From JABDQA01 sp963824415 (GTDB lineage Bacteria; Desulfobacterota; Desulfobulbia; Desulfobulbales; Desulfocapsaceae): a stretch of DNA of 64,000 nucleotides. The notes beneath the pieces are model-generated. The model worked only from the letters and a program-made list of their open reading frames with translations. It made no database searches and was not told the DNA's origin. The stretch spans positions 248,001 to 312,000 of the forward strand of contig CAWGPM010000003.1 of the NCBI GenBank assembly GCA_963824415.1, in the 5' to 3' direction. The position numbers and the translations under genes are program-made. Below are positions 35,508-45,947 of the stretch, one piece after another (within the stretch, counting starts at the first letter, position 1; every line of letters begins with the position of its first letter).

Positions 35508-37910
35508 GTGGAATTTAATGATTCTCTCTCCATCGGCATGGATGATCTTTCCCGAACCGATGATATGGAAATCCCCGACGTACTGCCAATGATGGCGGTC
35601 AGAGATGTCGTCGTCTTCAACTACATGATCATTCCGCTTTTTGTCGGCCGACCGGGCTCGGTGGAAGCGGTCAACGAGGCATTGAATTCCGACAAATTGT
35701 TGATGCTGGTGACCCAGCGTGATGCGACCAAAGACGACCCCAGCCCGGACGATCTCTATGCGATCGGTATGGTCTGCATGATCATGCGCACCCTGAAGCT
35801 GCCAGACGGCAGATTGAAGGTACTGGTCCAGGCCATGTCCAAGGCGAAAGTGACCAAGTATCTGCGCACCGAGCCAAGCTATCAGGTCGAGGTCGAAGTG
35901 GTCGAAGATGAAGAGGCCGGCGAGGTAAGCGTCGAGGTCGAGGCCCTGATGCGCACCGTACGCGAGCAGACCGAAAAGATCATGTCGCTGCGTGGTATTT
36001 TGTCGGCCGATCTGATGATGATCATCAACAATATCGAGGACCCGGGCCGTCTGGCCGATCTGATCGGCTCAAACCTGCGCCTGAAGATCCCGGAATCGCA
36101 GTCCATTCTCGAAGAGGTCAACCCGGTTTCACGATTGCGTCTGGTTAATACGCTGCTCAGCAAAGAGCTGGAAGTCTCCACGGTCCAGGCCAAGATCCAG
36201 AACGAGGCCAAGGAGGAGATGAGCAAGTCCCAGCGCGAATACATCCTGCGCGAGCAGCTCCACGCCCTGCAGAAGGAACTTGGTGACGGTGACGAGCGCA
36301 CCCAGGAGATCGAAGAACTCGAGCGTAAAATCAAGAAAACCAAGATGTCAAAGCCCATCCGGAAAGAGGCCAAGAAGCAGCTTCGCCGTATGGAGATGAT
36401 GCATCCGGACTCGTCCGAGGCGACCATTATCCGGACCTATATCGACTGGATTTTAGACGTCCCGTGGAAGAAGGGAACCAAGGATCAGCTCGATCTGAAA
36501 AGTGCCAAACAAGTGCTTGACGAGGATCATTACGGCCTCGACCGGGTCAAGGAGCGCATCCTCGAATTTCTGGCGGTGCGCAAGCTGAATCAGTCCACCA
36601 AGGGACCGATTCTCTGCTTTGTCGGTCCCCCCGGCGTCGGCAAGACCTCGCTCGGTCAGTCCATCGCCCGGGCCATGGGCCGCAAGTTTCACCGGCTGTC
36701 GCTGGGCGGCATGAAGGATGAGGCGGAAATCAGGGGGCACCGCCGGACCTATATCGGCGCGATGCCCGGCAGGATCATCCAGGGGTTGAAGACGGTCAAA
36801 TCCAACAACCCGGTCTTCATGATGGACGAGATTGACAAGATCGGCGCGGATTATCGCGGTGACCCTTCCTCTGCCCTGCTCGAGGTGCTCGATCCTGAGC
36901 AGAACTTCGAGTTCTCCGATCACTATCTGAACCTGCCCTTTGACCTGTCCAGGGTGATGTTTATCACCACCGCCAATATGTCGGACACGATTCCCGGTCC
37001 GCTGCTCGACCGGATGGAGGTGATTCGGCTCTCGGGCTACACGCTCGAGGAAAAACTGGTGATCGCCAATCGCTACCTGCTCCCGCGGCAGATTGGAGAA
37101 AACGGTATCAAGCCGCGCCAGTTGAAGATCACCGATGCCACCATTACCCGGATCATCACCCACTATACCCGGGAGGCAGGTTTGAGAAATCTCGAGCGTG
37201 AGATCTCCAAAATCTGCCGCAAGCTTGCCCGTAAGATCGCTGAAGGCGGCAAAGGTCCGTACTCGGTGTCAACCAGGAACCTCGACACCTATCTCGGTCC
37301 GCCCAAGACCATTCCCGAATCTGAAATCGAGACTCTGGATCAGCCGGGACTGGTGACCGGTCTTGCCTGGACCGAAGTCGGCGGAGAGATCCTGCATATA
37401 GAAATAAACCTGATGCCCGGCAAGGGCAAGCTGATCCTCACCGGGCAGTTGGGCGAGGTGATGAAGGAATCGGCCCAGGCGGCGCTGACCTACTGCCGCA
37501 GCAGGTCGAAGGATCTCAAGGTGGCAGACAACTATTTCGATAAAACCGATATCCATATTCACGTACCGGCAGGCGCGATTCCCAAGGACGGTCCCTCGGC
37601 CGGCATCACCATTGCCACCGCACTCTATTCGGTTATCTCCGACCAGAAAGTCAGGCGCGATCTGGCCATGACCGGCGAAGTCACGCTGCGCGGCCGGGTC
37701 CTGCCCATCGGCGGGCTCAAAGAAAAAGCGCTTGCTGCGTTGCGGGTCGGCATCTTCAACGTGATTATCCCCGAGCAGAACCAGAAAGAGCTGGTGGAGA
37801 TTCCAGAGGACATCAGGAAGCGGATGAAATTTTATCCGGTCAAGGATATGGATGAAGTGATCGGCCTGGCCTTTAAAAGGCCCCAGAAATCGAGGCGCCG
37901 GAAAAGGTAA
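35508..37910 (+). CDS. lon: ATP-dependent protease Lon
   Basis: An 800-residue AAA+ serine protease that degrades misfolded and regulatory proteins. It has an N-terminal substrate domain (about 25-220), a coiled region (about 225-290), an AAA+ domain with Walker A GPPGVGKTSLGQS and Walker B FMMDEIDKIG, and a C-terminal protease domain with the catalytic Ser in KDGPSAGITIATAL and Lys in GGLKEKALAAL. Start GTG after GGAGG. mltG follows only 3 bases after the stop. Confidence 0.96.
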   Translation: MEFNDSLSIGMDDLSRTDDMEIPDVLPMMAVRDVVVFNYMIIPLFVGRPGSVEAVNEALNSDKLLMLVTQRDATKDDPSPDDLYAIGMVCMIMRTLKLPDGRLKVLVQAMSKAKVTKYLRTEPSYQVEVEVVEDEEAGEVSVEVEALMRTVREQTEKIMSLRGILSADLMMIINNIEDPGRLADLIGSNLRLKIPESQSILEEVNPVSRLRLVNTLLSKELEVSTVQAKIQNEAKEEMSKSQREYILREQLHALQKELGDGDERTQEIEELERKIKKTKMSKPIRKEAKKQLRRMEMMHPDSSEATIIRTYIDWILDVPWKKGTKDQLDLKSAKQVLDEDHYGLDRVKERILEFLAVRKLNQSTKGPILCFVGPPGVGKTSLGQSIARAMGRKFHRLSLGGMKDEAEIRGHRRTYIGAMPGRIIQGLKTVKSNNPVFMMDEIDKIGADYRGDPSSALLEVLDPEQNFEFSDHYLNLPFDLSRVMFITTANMSDTIPGPLLDRMEVIRLSGYTLEEKLVIANRYLLPRQIGENGIKPRQLKITDATITRIITHYTREAGLRNLEREISKICRKLARKIAEGGKGPYSVSTRNLDTYLGPPKTIPESEIETLDQPGLVTGLAWTEVGGEILHIEINLMPGKGKLILTGQLGEVMKESAQAALTYCRSRSKDLKVADNYFDKTDIHIHVPAGAIPKDGPSAGITIATALYSVISDQKVRRDLAMTGEVTLRGRVLPIGGLKEKALAALRVGIFNVIIPEQNQKELVEIPEDIRKRMKFYPVKDMDEVIGLAFKRPQKSRRRKR

Positions 37911-37912
37911 AC

Positions 37913-38965
37913 GTGCAGCAGTTCGAGCAGCCCGATCAGGAACTTCCTGGTCAGCCTGACCAGAAAAGACCTTCCAGTAAAGGCTGGATACTCTGGCTCC
38001 TGGCAGCTCTTGTGCTGGTGCCGGCGGGTATGGCTTTTTGGCTAGGCAGCTACGCGCTGACTCCCGGCCCCGCAGGGACCAAGCCCGAAGCGGTGGTTTT
38101 CATCCCCCGCGGAACATCGGTTGAACAGATCAGCTCGATTCTGGATCAGGCCGACCTGATCCATGGCGATTTCAGGTTTGTCGTGTTAACCAGGCTGATG
38201 CAGGTCTCGGCGCGGCTGCCGGCCGGTGAGTTCCGACTCAAAACCAGCCAGACGCCGGTGGCTCTTATCAGAGAACTTGTCGCAGCCAGGCCGCTGCAGC
38301 ACCCGGTCACCATCCCCGAAGGCCTCAATATCACAGAAATTGCAGAGATCTTTGCAGAGGGCTCCTGGGCAAATCCAGAACGTTTCATCGCGCTGAGCAG
38401 GGACCCCCAGTTCATCGCCGGACTCGGTCTGCCGGAACTTGCCAGCCTGGAAGGTTATCTCTATCCCGATACCTACCAACTACTCAAGCCCGCTCCTACG
38501 GAGGAGCAATTAATCAGAAAACTGGTGAACCGAGCGCTTGAAGTGTGGAATGGTCTCGATTCGGGAAAAACGGACCTGAACAGACACCAGGTTTTCACCC
38601 TGGCCTCGATCGTCGAAAAAGAAACCGGCCGGGCCGATGAGCGTCCGCTGATTGCGGCGGTCTTCTTGAATCGCCTGGCCAGAAACATGAAACTGCAGTC
38701 GGATCCCACGGTCATCTATGGCCTCGAAGATTTTGACGGGACCCTGACCCAAACGCTTCTGAAAAGTGACACCGCCTATAATACCTACCGGATCGCCGGT
38801 CTGCCGCCCGGGCCCATCTGCAGTCCGGGCAAAGATGCGCTGCAGGCGGTAATCAGCCCCGCCGAATCGAACTATCTCTATTTCGTTTCCAAAAACGACG
38901 GCAGTCATCATTTTTCCACGAATCTTCGCGAGCACAATCGTGCGGTGCGCAAGTATCAGCGCTAG
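37913..38965 (+). CDS. mltG: Endolytic murein transglycosylase MltG
   Basis: A 350-residue inner-membrane YceG-like lytic transglycosylase that cuts nascent glycan strands. One membrane span (about 27-48, WILWLLAALVLVPAG) leads to a periplasmic region with a LysM-like subdomain and the catalytic signature ASIVEKETGRADER with the active-site Glu, then LQSDPTVIYGL. The start is GTG, 3 bases after lon. The family member terminates septal glycan synthesis. Confidence 0.92.
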   Translation: MQQFEQPDQELPGQPDQKRPSSKGWILWLLAALVLVPAGMAFWLGSYALTPGPAGTKPEAVVFIPRGTSVEQISSILDQADLIHGDFRFVVLTRLMQVSARLPAGEFRLKTSQTPVALIRELVAARPLQHPVTIPEGLNITEIAEIFAEGSWANPERFIALSRDPQFIAGLGLPELASLEGYLYPDTYQLLKPAPTEEQLIRKLVNRALEVWNGLDSGKTDLNRHQVFTLASIVEKETGRADERPLIAAVFLNRLARNMKLQSDPTVIYGLEDFDGTLTQTLLKSDTAYNTYRIAGLPPGPICSPGKDALQAVISPAESNYLYFVSKNDGSHHFSTNLREHNRAVRKYQR

Positions 38966-39147
38966 CACTCTCCCCAGTCTTTTTGGCCAGCAGGCCGTCT
39001 CAACTCATGAACGTCAGACGAGCCGGCCCTCTGAAAATCGTCATTACCCGATCACGGATAGCTGGAAATTTTGCGTGATTCTGATATCTTCTATCTAGTC
39101 AAAAGAAACGCTTGCCAATCGGTTGCCAAAAGTATTGGAGTAACTCT

Positions 39148-40795
39148 TTGAAAATAGCTCTTATTCAACTCAATCCGGTGATCGGGGATTTTGCTGCCAA
39201 CTGTGCCCGGATCGTTCAGCATGCCGGCCAGGCTGCAGATCGTGGCTGTGGTCTGGCGATATTTCCGGAACTGGCGGTTTCGGGTTATCCGCCGCTGGAT
39301 CTGTTGGAGCGCAGCTCCTTTATCGCCGATCATCAGGCTGCTGTGGAGCAACTCGTCAAAGATCTGCCCGATCTCGCCGTGCTCTTTGGTTGTTTTGAAA
39401 AGCGCACAGGGTTGTCGGGCAAGCCGCTTTACAATTCCGCCGTGGTTGCCCACCACGGCGAGATCATCCATAGAACGCGCAAACAACTGCTGCCCGAGTA
39501 CGATGTATTTGATGAAAATCGCTATTTCGAACCGGGACCCCCGGCCGAACTCTTCACCTGGGCAGGACTGACGATTGCGATGAGTGTCTGTGAGGACATC
39601 TGGCACTACGCGGTGCACGACTACGACAGCCAGCCGCTGGAGCATTTGTTTGACCAGGCCAGGCAGGAGCGGCGCCAGCATCGATCTGATCGTCAACATC
39701 TCTGCTTCGCCTTATCACCGTGGCAAGACCGCGCTGCGCCGGGAAATTTTCACTTCGCTGTGCCAGCAGTATGAAACGCCCTTTGTCTATGTGAATCAGG
39801 TCGGCGGACAGGATTCGCTGCTTTTCGACGGCTCCAGCCTGGCCCTGAACGCCGCCGGCGAGGCCATTGCCCAGGCGCGCTGTTTTGCAGAAGATCTGGT
39901 CGTGGTCGATAGCGACGGCTGGCAGGGTGAAATGCGCACCGATCTGCCTGCCGACGACATTGAAATGGTCCATGATGCACTGGTCATGGGGATCTCTGAC
40001 TATGTCAGAAAAAGCGGGTTCAGCTCGGTGCTGCTCGGGCTTTCCGGGGGCATCGACTCGGCCTTGACCGGAGCGCTGGCGGTGGAGGCGCTGGGTGCTG
40101 AAAACGTGCTCGGTATCGGTCTGCCGTCGCCTTACAGTTCGGCGGAATCACTCGAAGATGCGGCGGCCCTGGCGCACAACTGCGGCTGCCGCTTCGAGGT
40201 GATCGAGATCGAAACTCTGTTCGACGAGTATCTGCAGCGCTTGGCCCCATTGTTTCAGGGGTTGGCCGAGGACGTCACCGAACAGAATATCCAGGCACGG
40301 ATTCGCGGCAACCTGCTGATGGCCCTGTCCAACAAGTTTGGCCATCTGCTGCTGACCACCGGCAACAAGAGTGAGATGGCGGTGGGCTACTGCACCTTGT
40401 ACGGTGATATGAGCGGCGGGCTGGCGGTCATTGCCGATGTGCCCAAACAGCTGGTTTACGAGCTGGCCAGATTCATCAACCGCGAGCATGAGATCATCCC
40501 CGTCCGCATCCTGGAAAAGCCGCCCTCGGCCGAGCTGAAGCCGGATCAGCGGGACCAGGACGATCTGCCGCCCTATGATGTGCTCGATCAGATTCTCGAA
40601 CTTTACCTCGAGCAGGGCCTTGGCAGGGATGAAATCATCGCCCAGGGTTTTGCGCAGGAAATCGTCGAGGATGTGATCCGGCGTATCAGAATCAACGAGT
40701 ATAAGCGCAAGCAGGCGCCGATGGGGCTCAAGGTGACCAGCAAGGCGTTTGGCTTTGGCAGGCGATTGCCCAATGTACAGAATTATCGCGGCTAG
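39148..40795 (+). CDS. nadE: Glutamine-dependent NAD+ synthetase (one frameshift)
   Basis: Joined frames give about 548 residues, as for two-domain NAD synthetases. The N-terminal nitrilase-type domain (about 1-260) has PELAVSGYPPLDLL (Glu), RKQLLPEYDVFDENRYFE (Lys) and MSVCEDIWH (Cys). The C-terminal synthetase has LGLSGGIDSALTGALAVEALG and TGNKSEMAVGY. The TTG start has GGAG 7 bases upstream. The break is at about 39670: dropping one base joins QARQE to GASIDLIVNISASPY. It is probably a sequencing insertion. Confidence 0.88.
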
Positions 40796-40814
40796 CACCG
40801 TGACCAGGACGGTT

Positions 40815-42660
40815 ATGAACAGGTATCTTTCTGCGCTCATCGCCCTGGCCATCGGGCTCGTTCTGGTGGGGACGCTAATCTGGCGGGAGCAGCGGCTCGA
40901 TCGGCCGGAACAGATATTTATCACCACTTCGGGGCGGGTGGATATGTGTCTGTCCTGCCACACCAAGGAAAAGCTCGATCCTGCCCATGACGTCAAGGTG
41001 ATCGGCTGCACCCCGTGCCATCTCGGCGATCCCCTGGCCATCGACAAGGACTAAAGCCCATAAAGGCATCGTCAACAACCCCGGCGATTTGCGGGTGGTG
41101 GAGAAGACCTGTGCCATAGAAGGCTGCCACCCGGCCGATGCGGAAAAAGTCAAAAACTCACTGATGGCCACCAACCGGGGAATCCTGGGTACCTTGCTCT
41201 ATTACTGGGGTGAAACCGACTCCCAGAACACCGATCTGACCGTCGAGGAGCTGCTGGCCAGCGACCAGACTTCGCTGGCCCTTGACTATTACCGCAAGCT
41301 CTGCGCCACCTGTCACCTGTGGAAACAGAAAAACGATCTGCCGGGTGTGGCGGCCTTTTTCAACGAGAAGGGCGGCGGCTGTTCGGCCTGCCACTATGTG
41401 ATGCCGCCCGGCTACGAGCGCCCGTCGGTCACCGAGTCCAGCGATGAACTGTTCGTGGAGGACGATGAGGCCAGAGAAAAAATCCATCCGCTGATCACCA
41501 GGGCGGTGCCGGACGACAACTGCATCCGCTGCCACAACCGATCCGGCAGGATCGGGCTCGCCTATATCGGCGTGTTCGAGTCGGAAGGCTATGGTACGCC
41601 CTATGAGGCGGGGGGGCTGTCTTCGCAGAAAATGCCCGGCGAACGCTTTTATCTCGAGCTGGCCGACGATATTCACCACCGGCGCGCCATGGCCTGCATC
41701 GACTGCCACACCAGAGACGAGGTTATGGGAAATGGCACCAGCTATGCCCATTACGAGGAGCAGCTGGAGATTTCCTGCGAGGTCTGTCACCGTACCGTTC
41801 CAGGGACCACCAGAAAAGACAACGAATTGACCAATGTGGTGCAAAACGAGCAGCACTATCAGCTCCAATCCAAGAGCAGTGATAAACTGTATGAACTGCG
41901 TACCCCCAAGTCGGGTGTCTGCGATTTCGAGCCGCATAAACGGGTTACCTGCGAGGCCTGCCATTCGACCTGGGTACCCCAGTGCTACGGCTGCCATGCC
42001 AAACGCGATGAATCGAAAACCCATCTGGACAAACTCAGTCTGGTAGAGAGCCCGGGCCGCTGGGAAGAGGGCAGGTCCTATATCAGATACCGCAAACCGA
42101 TGCTGGCTCTCTGGAAAGACGAGGTGGTCATCGTCACCCCCGGCTGCCAGGACATTGTCACGCTGTTTGACGAAAAGGGCGAGCTGGAGCACAGCTTCAA
42201 CCGCTTCACGATGGCGGCCATCAACCCGCACACCACCCAGGAAAAAGGCAGAGAGTGCAACGATTGTCACGCTTCGACGAAGACCGTCGGTCTTGGAGAA
42301 GGCACCCTGGCGCTGGTTGAAGGACGCGTCAGTTTCAGTCCGCTGGACAAGGGCATACAGACCGAGGCGGGTGCAACGGTGGGCTTCGATGCCTTCGTTG
42401 CCCTGGACGGCACCCAGCTGCAGCACGGTTCCCGGGCCGACCTGAGAGCCTTTGACGGGGCTGAACTTCGCTCGATCCTGCGGGTTGGGTTGTGCGCCGG
42501 CTGCCATGACAGCTATCTCGATCCGATCTGGAAGAACTACAATGACGAGATGATCTGTCCGCGCCCGGAGGCGGATAATTCACTGGCTACTGCGGTATGG
42601 CCGCAGCCTGCCCGGCGGCCGGCCGACGGCAGCACGGAAAGCGTAAGGCGGGAGAACTGA
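40815..42660 (+). CDS. Membrane-anchored cytochrome c with 11-12 haems (one frameshift)
   Basis: Joined frames give about 614 residues. An N-terminal membrane anchor (NRYLSALIALAIGLVLVGTL) is followed by eleven CxxCH sites (CLSCH, CTPCH, CATCH, CSACH, CIRCH, CIDCH, CEVCH, CEACH, CYGCH, CNDCH, CAGCH) and one CAIEGCH, which has four residues between the Cys. The break is at about 41052: removing one T turns the TAA into DKDKAHKGIVNNPG. The protein is exposed to the periplasm and most likely carries electrons between quinol or cytochrome partners. No family assigned. The start overlaps nothing; 40815 is chosen as the first Met before the anchor. Confidence 0.78.
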
Positions 42661-42671
42661 TCATCACCAGG

Positions 42672-44318
42672 TTGTGTGGAAATATTGATGGTCTGAAAAA
42701 GAATCAGCTCAGACTCCTCGAGCGGCTGTCAGGCCGCAGGGTGCAGCGGCATCTGATCATCGGTGCTGAAATGGCCCGGACGCTCTGCGAACTCTCCCAC
42801 GAACTGAACCGGCAGATCGGTCTTCTTATTCATCGTTCCGGGAAAATCGAGCACGTCATCATCGGCGATCACAGTGGTCTGCTGATCCCCCAACTTTCCC
42901 AGATCCGTGCCTCGGGGGGGCGTCTCAGGGGACTGCGCCTGGTGCATACCCATCCCGGCGGTGAGGATATCAGCGACGACGACCTGATGGATCTGCTTTT
43001 CCTCAGGCTCGATCTGATCTCGGTGCTTAAAATTACCGAAGATGGTCTGCCCGAGCGGCTCTACTCCGCCCATTTGCTGCCGGCGGCTGAAAACGGGGAT
43101 GTCTGGACATTTCTGGAACCGGTGCATCCCGCCCGCCAGCAGGAGCCCTTCGATGAGCTGGTCAGAGCGCTCGAGGAGGAATTTGCCCGGCAGCGCTCAG
43201 CATCTCAGGCTGAGCAGGACAGCGATCGAGCGATCCTGATCAGTGTCAGCACCGAGCCGAGGCAGCAGGCCGAAGCCGAGCTGGAAGAACTCAGGGAACT
43301 GGCCAGATCAGATAATATTGTGGTGCTCGACGAGGTGCTGCAGCGCCGCAGAAAGATCAATCCGCGCCTGATCCTGGGGCGGGGCAAGCTCAGCGATATT
43401 GTCATCACCGCGCTGCGCCTTGATGCCAACCTGCTGATCTTCAACCAGGAGCTCAATCCGTCGCAGATCAGGTCCATCACCGATTTCACTGACCTGCGGG
43501 TGATTGACCGCACCCAGCTCATTCTAGACATCTTCGCCCATCGGGCCATGAGCCGGGAGGGCAAGCTGCAGGTGGAGATGGCCCAGCTCAAGTATATGCT
43601 GCCGAGGCTGTCGTCCCGCGATGACGCACTGTCCCGACTGACCGGCGGAATCGGCGCCCGGGGGCCCGGCGAGACCAAACTGGAGATCGACCGGCGGCGG
43701 ATCAACGACCGGCTGGCCCGGCTGGCCAAAGAACTCGATGCGGTCGGCCGGGAGCGCTATCGGCGCCGGGCCAAGCGCAGAAAGAAGGATCTGCCGGTCA
43801 TCTCCCTGGTCGGCTATACCAATGCCGGCAAGTCGACCCTGCTCAATTCGCTCACCGACAGCGACATCGTGGCCGAGAACAAGCTTTTCGCCACCCTGGA
43901 CCCGACCAGCCGCAGGCTGCGCTTTCCCGAAGAGATCGAGGTGATCATCACCGACACGGTGGGTTTTATCAACAACCTGCCCAGAGATCTGCTGCAGGCC
44001 TTCAAGGCAACACTGGAAGAGTTGGAAGAGGCCGACCTGCTGGTCCATGTGATCGATTTCTCCAACCCGTCCTATCGTTACCAGATGGAGGTGGTGGACA
44101 GCCTGCTCAATGAGCTTGGATTGGGAAACATTGTCTGCCTGAAGCTCTTCAACAAAATCGATCAGGTGGAGATGAGCGAAGAAAAGTGGCGGATTGTCGA
44201 ACAGGAGGGGGTGGCAATCACGGCGCTGGACCGCGAAAGTTTCGGCCCGTTTCTCGAACGTGCCCAGCTCCTGATGCGCAAAATGATCGCCACCGTGCAT
44301 CGGGAGCAGCTCTATTGA
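42672..44318 (+). CDS. hflX: GTPase HflX
   Basis: A 548-residue ribosome-associated GTPase that splits stalled ribosomes. The N-terminal domain (about 1-340) carries NPSQIRSITDFTDLRVIDRT and GGIGARGPGETKLE. The G domain has G1 GYTNAGKSTLLNSL, G3 DTVGFINNLP and G4 FNKID. The frame is open to 42597, but homologues begin near GNIDGLKKNQLR, so TTG 42672 or a nearby codon is likelier. The start is uncertain and close to the cytochrome stop. Confidence 0.85.
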   Translation: MCGNIDGLKKNQLRLLERLSGRRVQRHLIIGAEMARTLCELSHELNRQIGLLIHRSGKIEHVIIGDHSGLLIPQLSQIRASGGRLRGLRLVHTHPGGEDISDDDLMDLLFLRLDLISVLKITEDGLPERLYSAHLLPAAENGDVWTFLEPVHPARQQEPFDELVRALEEEFARQRSASQAEQDSDRAILISVSTEPRQQAEAELEELRELARSDNIVVLDEVLQRRRKINPRLILGRGKLSDIVITALRLDANLLIFNQELNPSQIRSITDFTDLRVIDRTQLILDIFAHRAMSREGKLQVEMAQLKYMLPRLSSRDDALSRLTGGIGARGPGETKLEIDRRRINDRLARLAKELDAVGRERYRRRAKRRKKDLPVISLVGYTNAGKSTLLNSLTDSDIVAENKLFATLDPTSRRLRFPEEIEVIITDTVGFINNLPRDLLQAFKATLEELEEADLLVHVIDFSNPSYRYQMEVVDSLLNELGLGNIVCLKLFNKIDQVEMSEEKWRIVEQEGVAITALDRESFGPFLERAQLLMRKMIATVHREQLY

Positions 44319-44344
44319 AACGTGGAGATTTCCGGGTAGCCTTT

Positions 44345-44842
44345 TCAGGTGCGCAGGTAGAAACCGAGATCCTTTTCGAAGGCCTGCATGCGGCTGAACT
44401 CGCAGCCGATCCGGTTCTTGTGCACCGATCTGACCACGGCCTGTTTCTGCAGCGAGGTCTGTTTGCGGTCGTCGAGGGAGAAATTGAGCTGGATTTTCTG
44501 GCCAACCTTGACGTTATGGGTCCCGGATACGGTGAAGCCGATCCCGTCTTTGGAGATATCTCTGATGGAGGCGATGCCACCACCCCTGTCGCTCAGGATC
44601 TGGTAGATACCGCTTAAGTCGGCACGTTTTCGGTGGCTCTGGCGAAAATCGAGCTGGGTGGAAAAAGACTCTTTACAGCGGCAACGCACCTTCACCGTCT
44701 GACGTTTGCCGCAATAATTAGCGACCGGCACCTGTTTGGTCAGCCCGCAGTTCGGGCAGGTGATCGCCGCAAGTCCATTGTCGGATACAAATGCCCTGTT
44801 TTGACTTCCTGAAAAACATTGATATGTGTGTTCAGATTCCAT
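44345..44842 (-). CDS. PilZ-domain protein with N-terminal zinc ribbon
   Basis: A 165-residue protein. A zinc ribbon (CPNCG near residues 29-33, and CRC after a Cys at about 44) is followed by a PilZ domain with HRKRADLSG and DISKDGIGF, matching the RxxxR and (D/N)xSxxG cyclic-di-GMP motifs. It may be a soluble c-di-GMP receptor. It converges on hflX. Confidence 0.75.
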   Translation of the reverse strand: MESEHTYQCFSGSQNRAFVSDNGLAAITCPNCGLTKQVPVANYCGKRQTVKVRCRCKESFSTQLDFRQSHRKRADLSGIYQILSDRGGGIASIRDISKDGIGFTVSGTHNVKVGQKIQLNFSLDDRKQTSLQKQAVVRSVHKNRIGCEFSRMQAFEKDLGFYLRT

Positions 44843-44979
44843 CGCAATGCCCCAGAAAACATTTCAACTGAAATCCTTCAACCTACATACCTAAAATATA
44901 ATCAAAAAATTAAAAAACACGAGAAAAAACAACCATTCTCTGCTAGGAAAATGTTGTTTTTGGGGACGCCAATCAATAC

Positions 44980-45150
44980 TCAGTCATAGACGATGACATT
45001 GTATTTTTCCAATAGAAGTTCAGTCTCTTCATCGAGTTGATCAACCACCTCGCTGATCTGGAACCTGCTGTTGCACTGCCTGCAGCGCATGCTTATCCCC
45101 CGGCAGACCCGGTGCACCTCCAGAATGCCTTGACATTTCTTACATTTCAT
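44980..45150 (-). CDS. Small zinc-ribbon protein
   Basis: A 56-residue protein read directly from the minus strand. It starts MKCKKCQGILEVHRV, has a second pair in MRCRQCNSRF and ends with an acidic tail ELLLEKYNVIVYD. The four Cys (CxxC twice) suggest a zinc ribbon. Its start overlaps the pyrE stop (ATGA), so it is probably translated with pyrE. The function is unknown. Confidence 0.6.
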   Translation of the reverse strand: MKCKKCQGILEVHRVCRGISMRCRQCNSRFQISEVVDQLDEETELLLEKYNVIVYD

Positions 45151-45704
45151 CATGAATCCATCAGTGCTGCTCTGGTAAAAAGAGCCTTGAGCGGGTAGCC
45201 TGCCCGGGCCAGATTTTCTGCGCCGCCTTCCTGTCGGTCGACCACCGTGACCACGAGACCGACGCTGAAACCGGCCGCTTCAACCCGTTCGATCACCTTG
45301 AGCAGGGTGCCGCCGGTGGTCACCACATCTTCAATCAACGCCACTCGGCCGCCTGCGGGAAGATTTTTCAAGCCCTCGATATAATTGGAGGTGCCGTGTC
45401 CCTTGGCTTCCTTGCGCACGATAAAGGCGGGGATCGGGGCCCGCTCCAGAAAGCTGACCACCGAGACCGCGGTGACCAGTGGGTCTGCTCCAAGCGTCAT
45501 GCCCCCCACGGCCTGGATGACATCCTGCTCTGCACTGATCAGCTCGAAAAGCAGTTTGCCGCAGAGATACGCACCCTCCGCATCAAGGGTAGTCTGCTTG
45601 CCGTCTATGTAGAAATCTGAGGTTTTACCCGAGGTCAGGGTGAAGGTGCCTTGGCGATATGACTTCTCGATGAGAATCTGTTTCAGGCGATCAATTTCGT
45701 TCAT
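45150..45704 (-). CDS. pyrE: Orotate phosphoribosyltransferase
   Basis: A 184-residue enzyme that adds ribose phosphate from PRPP to orotate in pyrimidine synthesis. PRPP-binding motif ALIEDVVTTGGTLLKV is present, with FTLTSGKTSDFYIDGK near the N-terminus and IPAFIVRKEAKGHG in the flexible-loop region. Length is normal. It overlaps the zinc-ribbon gene at its stop. Confidence 0.93.
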   Translation of the reverse strand: MNEIDRLKQILIEKSYRQGTFTLTSGKTSDFYIDGKQTTLDAEGAYLCGKLLFELISAEQDVIQAVGGMTLGADPLVTAVSVVSFLERAPIPAFIVRKEAKGHGTSNYIEGLKNLPAGGRVALIEDVVTTGGTLLKVIERVEAAGFSVGLVVTVVDRQEGGAENLARAGYPLKALFTRAALMDS

Positions 45705-45903
45705 GATATAGCCGTTGTGTGAAGATCTAATTGGTGAATAAGCGGTGACAATTTTGAGATTGAAAATCGTACCTCTTTTTTATCCGGCAGCAAAGAAAAA
45801 ACTCGTCAAATTCAAAAAAGTAATGTTATGCTGAAGCATTAAGAGAAGTCTCGACCCCACGCTTTATCCCCTTAATTTTAAGACGTAATTACAAATCTAT
45901 TTG

Positions 45904-45933
45904 TAATGTTCGATATCTTAATGTTCGATATCT
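45904..45933 (+). repeat. 15-bp tandem repeat before glmS
   Basis: TAATGTTCGATATCT occurs twice, head to tail and exact, 15 bases before the glmS ATG. It lies in the region of the leader and ribosome site. It may be an operator, a slippage product or an assembly duplication. Confidence 0.6.
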
Positions 45934-45947
45934 TTTAGGAGCAAATC

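Noticed and set aside
40815..41054. Selenocysteine or pyrrolysine at the break of the multihaem cytochrome
   Set aside because: The stop is TAA, and removing one base restores the frame with family-like residues, so recoding is not needed.
41158..42507. 449-codon open frame antisense to the multihaem cytochrome
   Set aside because: The cytochrome frame has eleven haem sites. The antisense frame is a compositional shadow.
45720..45947. glmS ribozyme in the glmS leader
   Set aside because: The leader is short, and the conserved core of that ribozyme is not seen. It is also mainly a Gram-positive feature.
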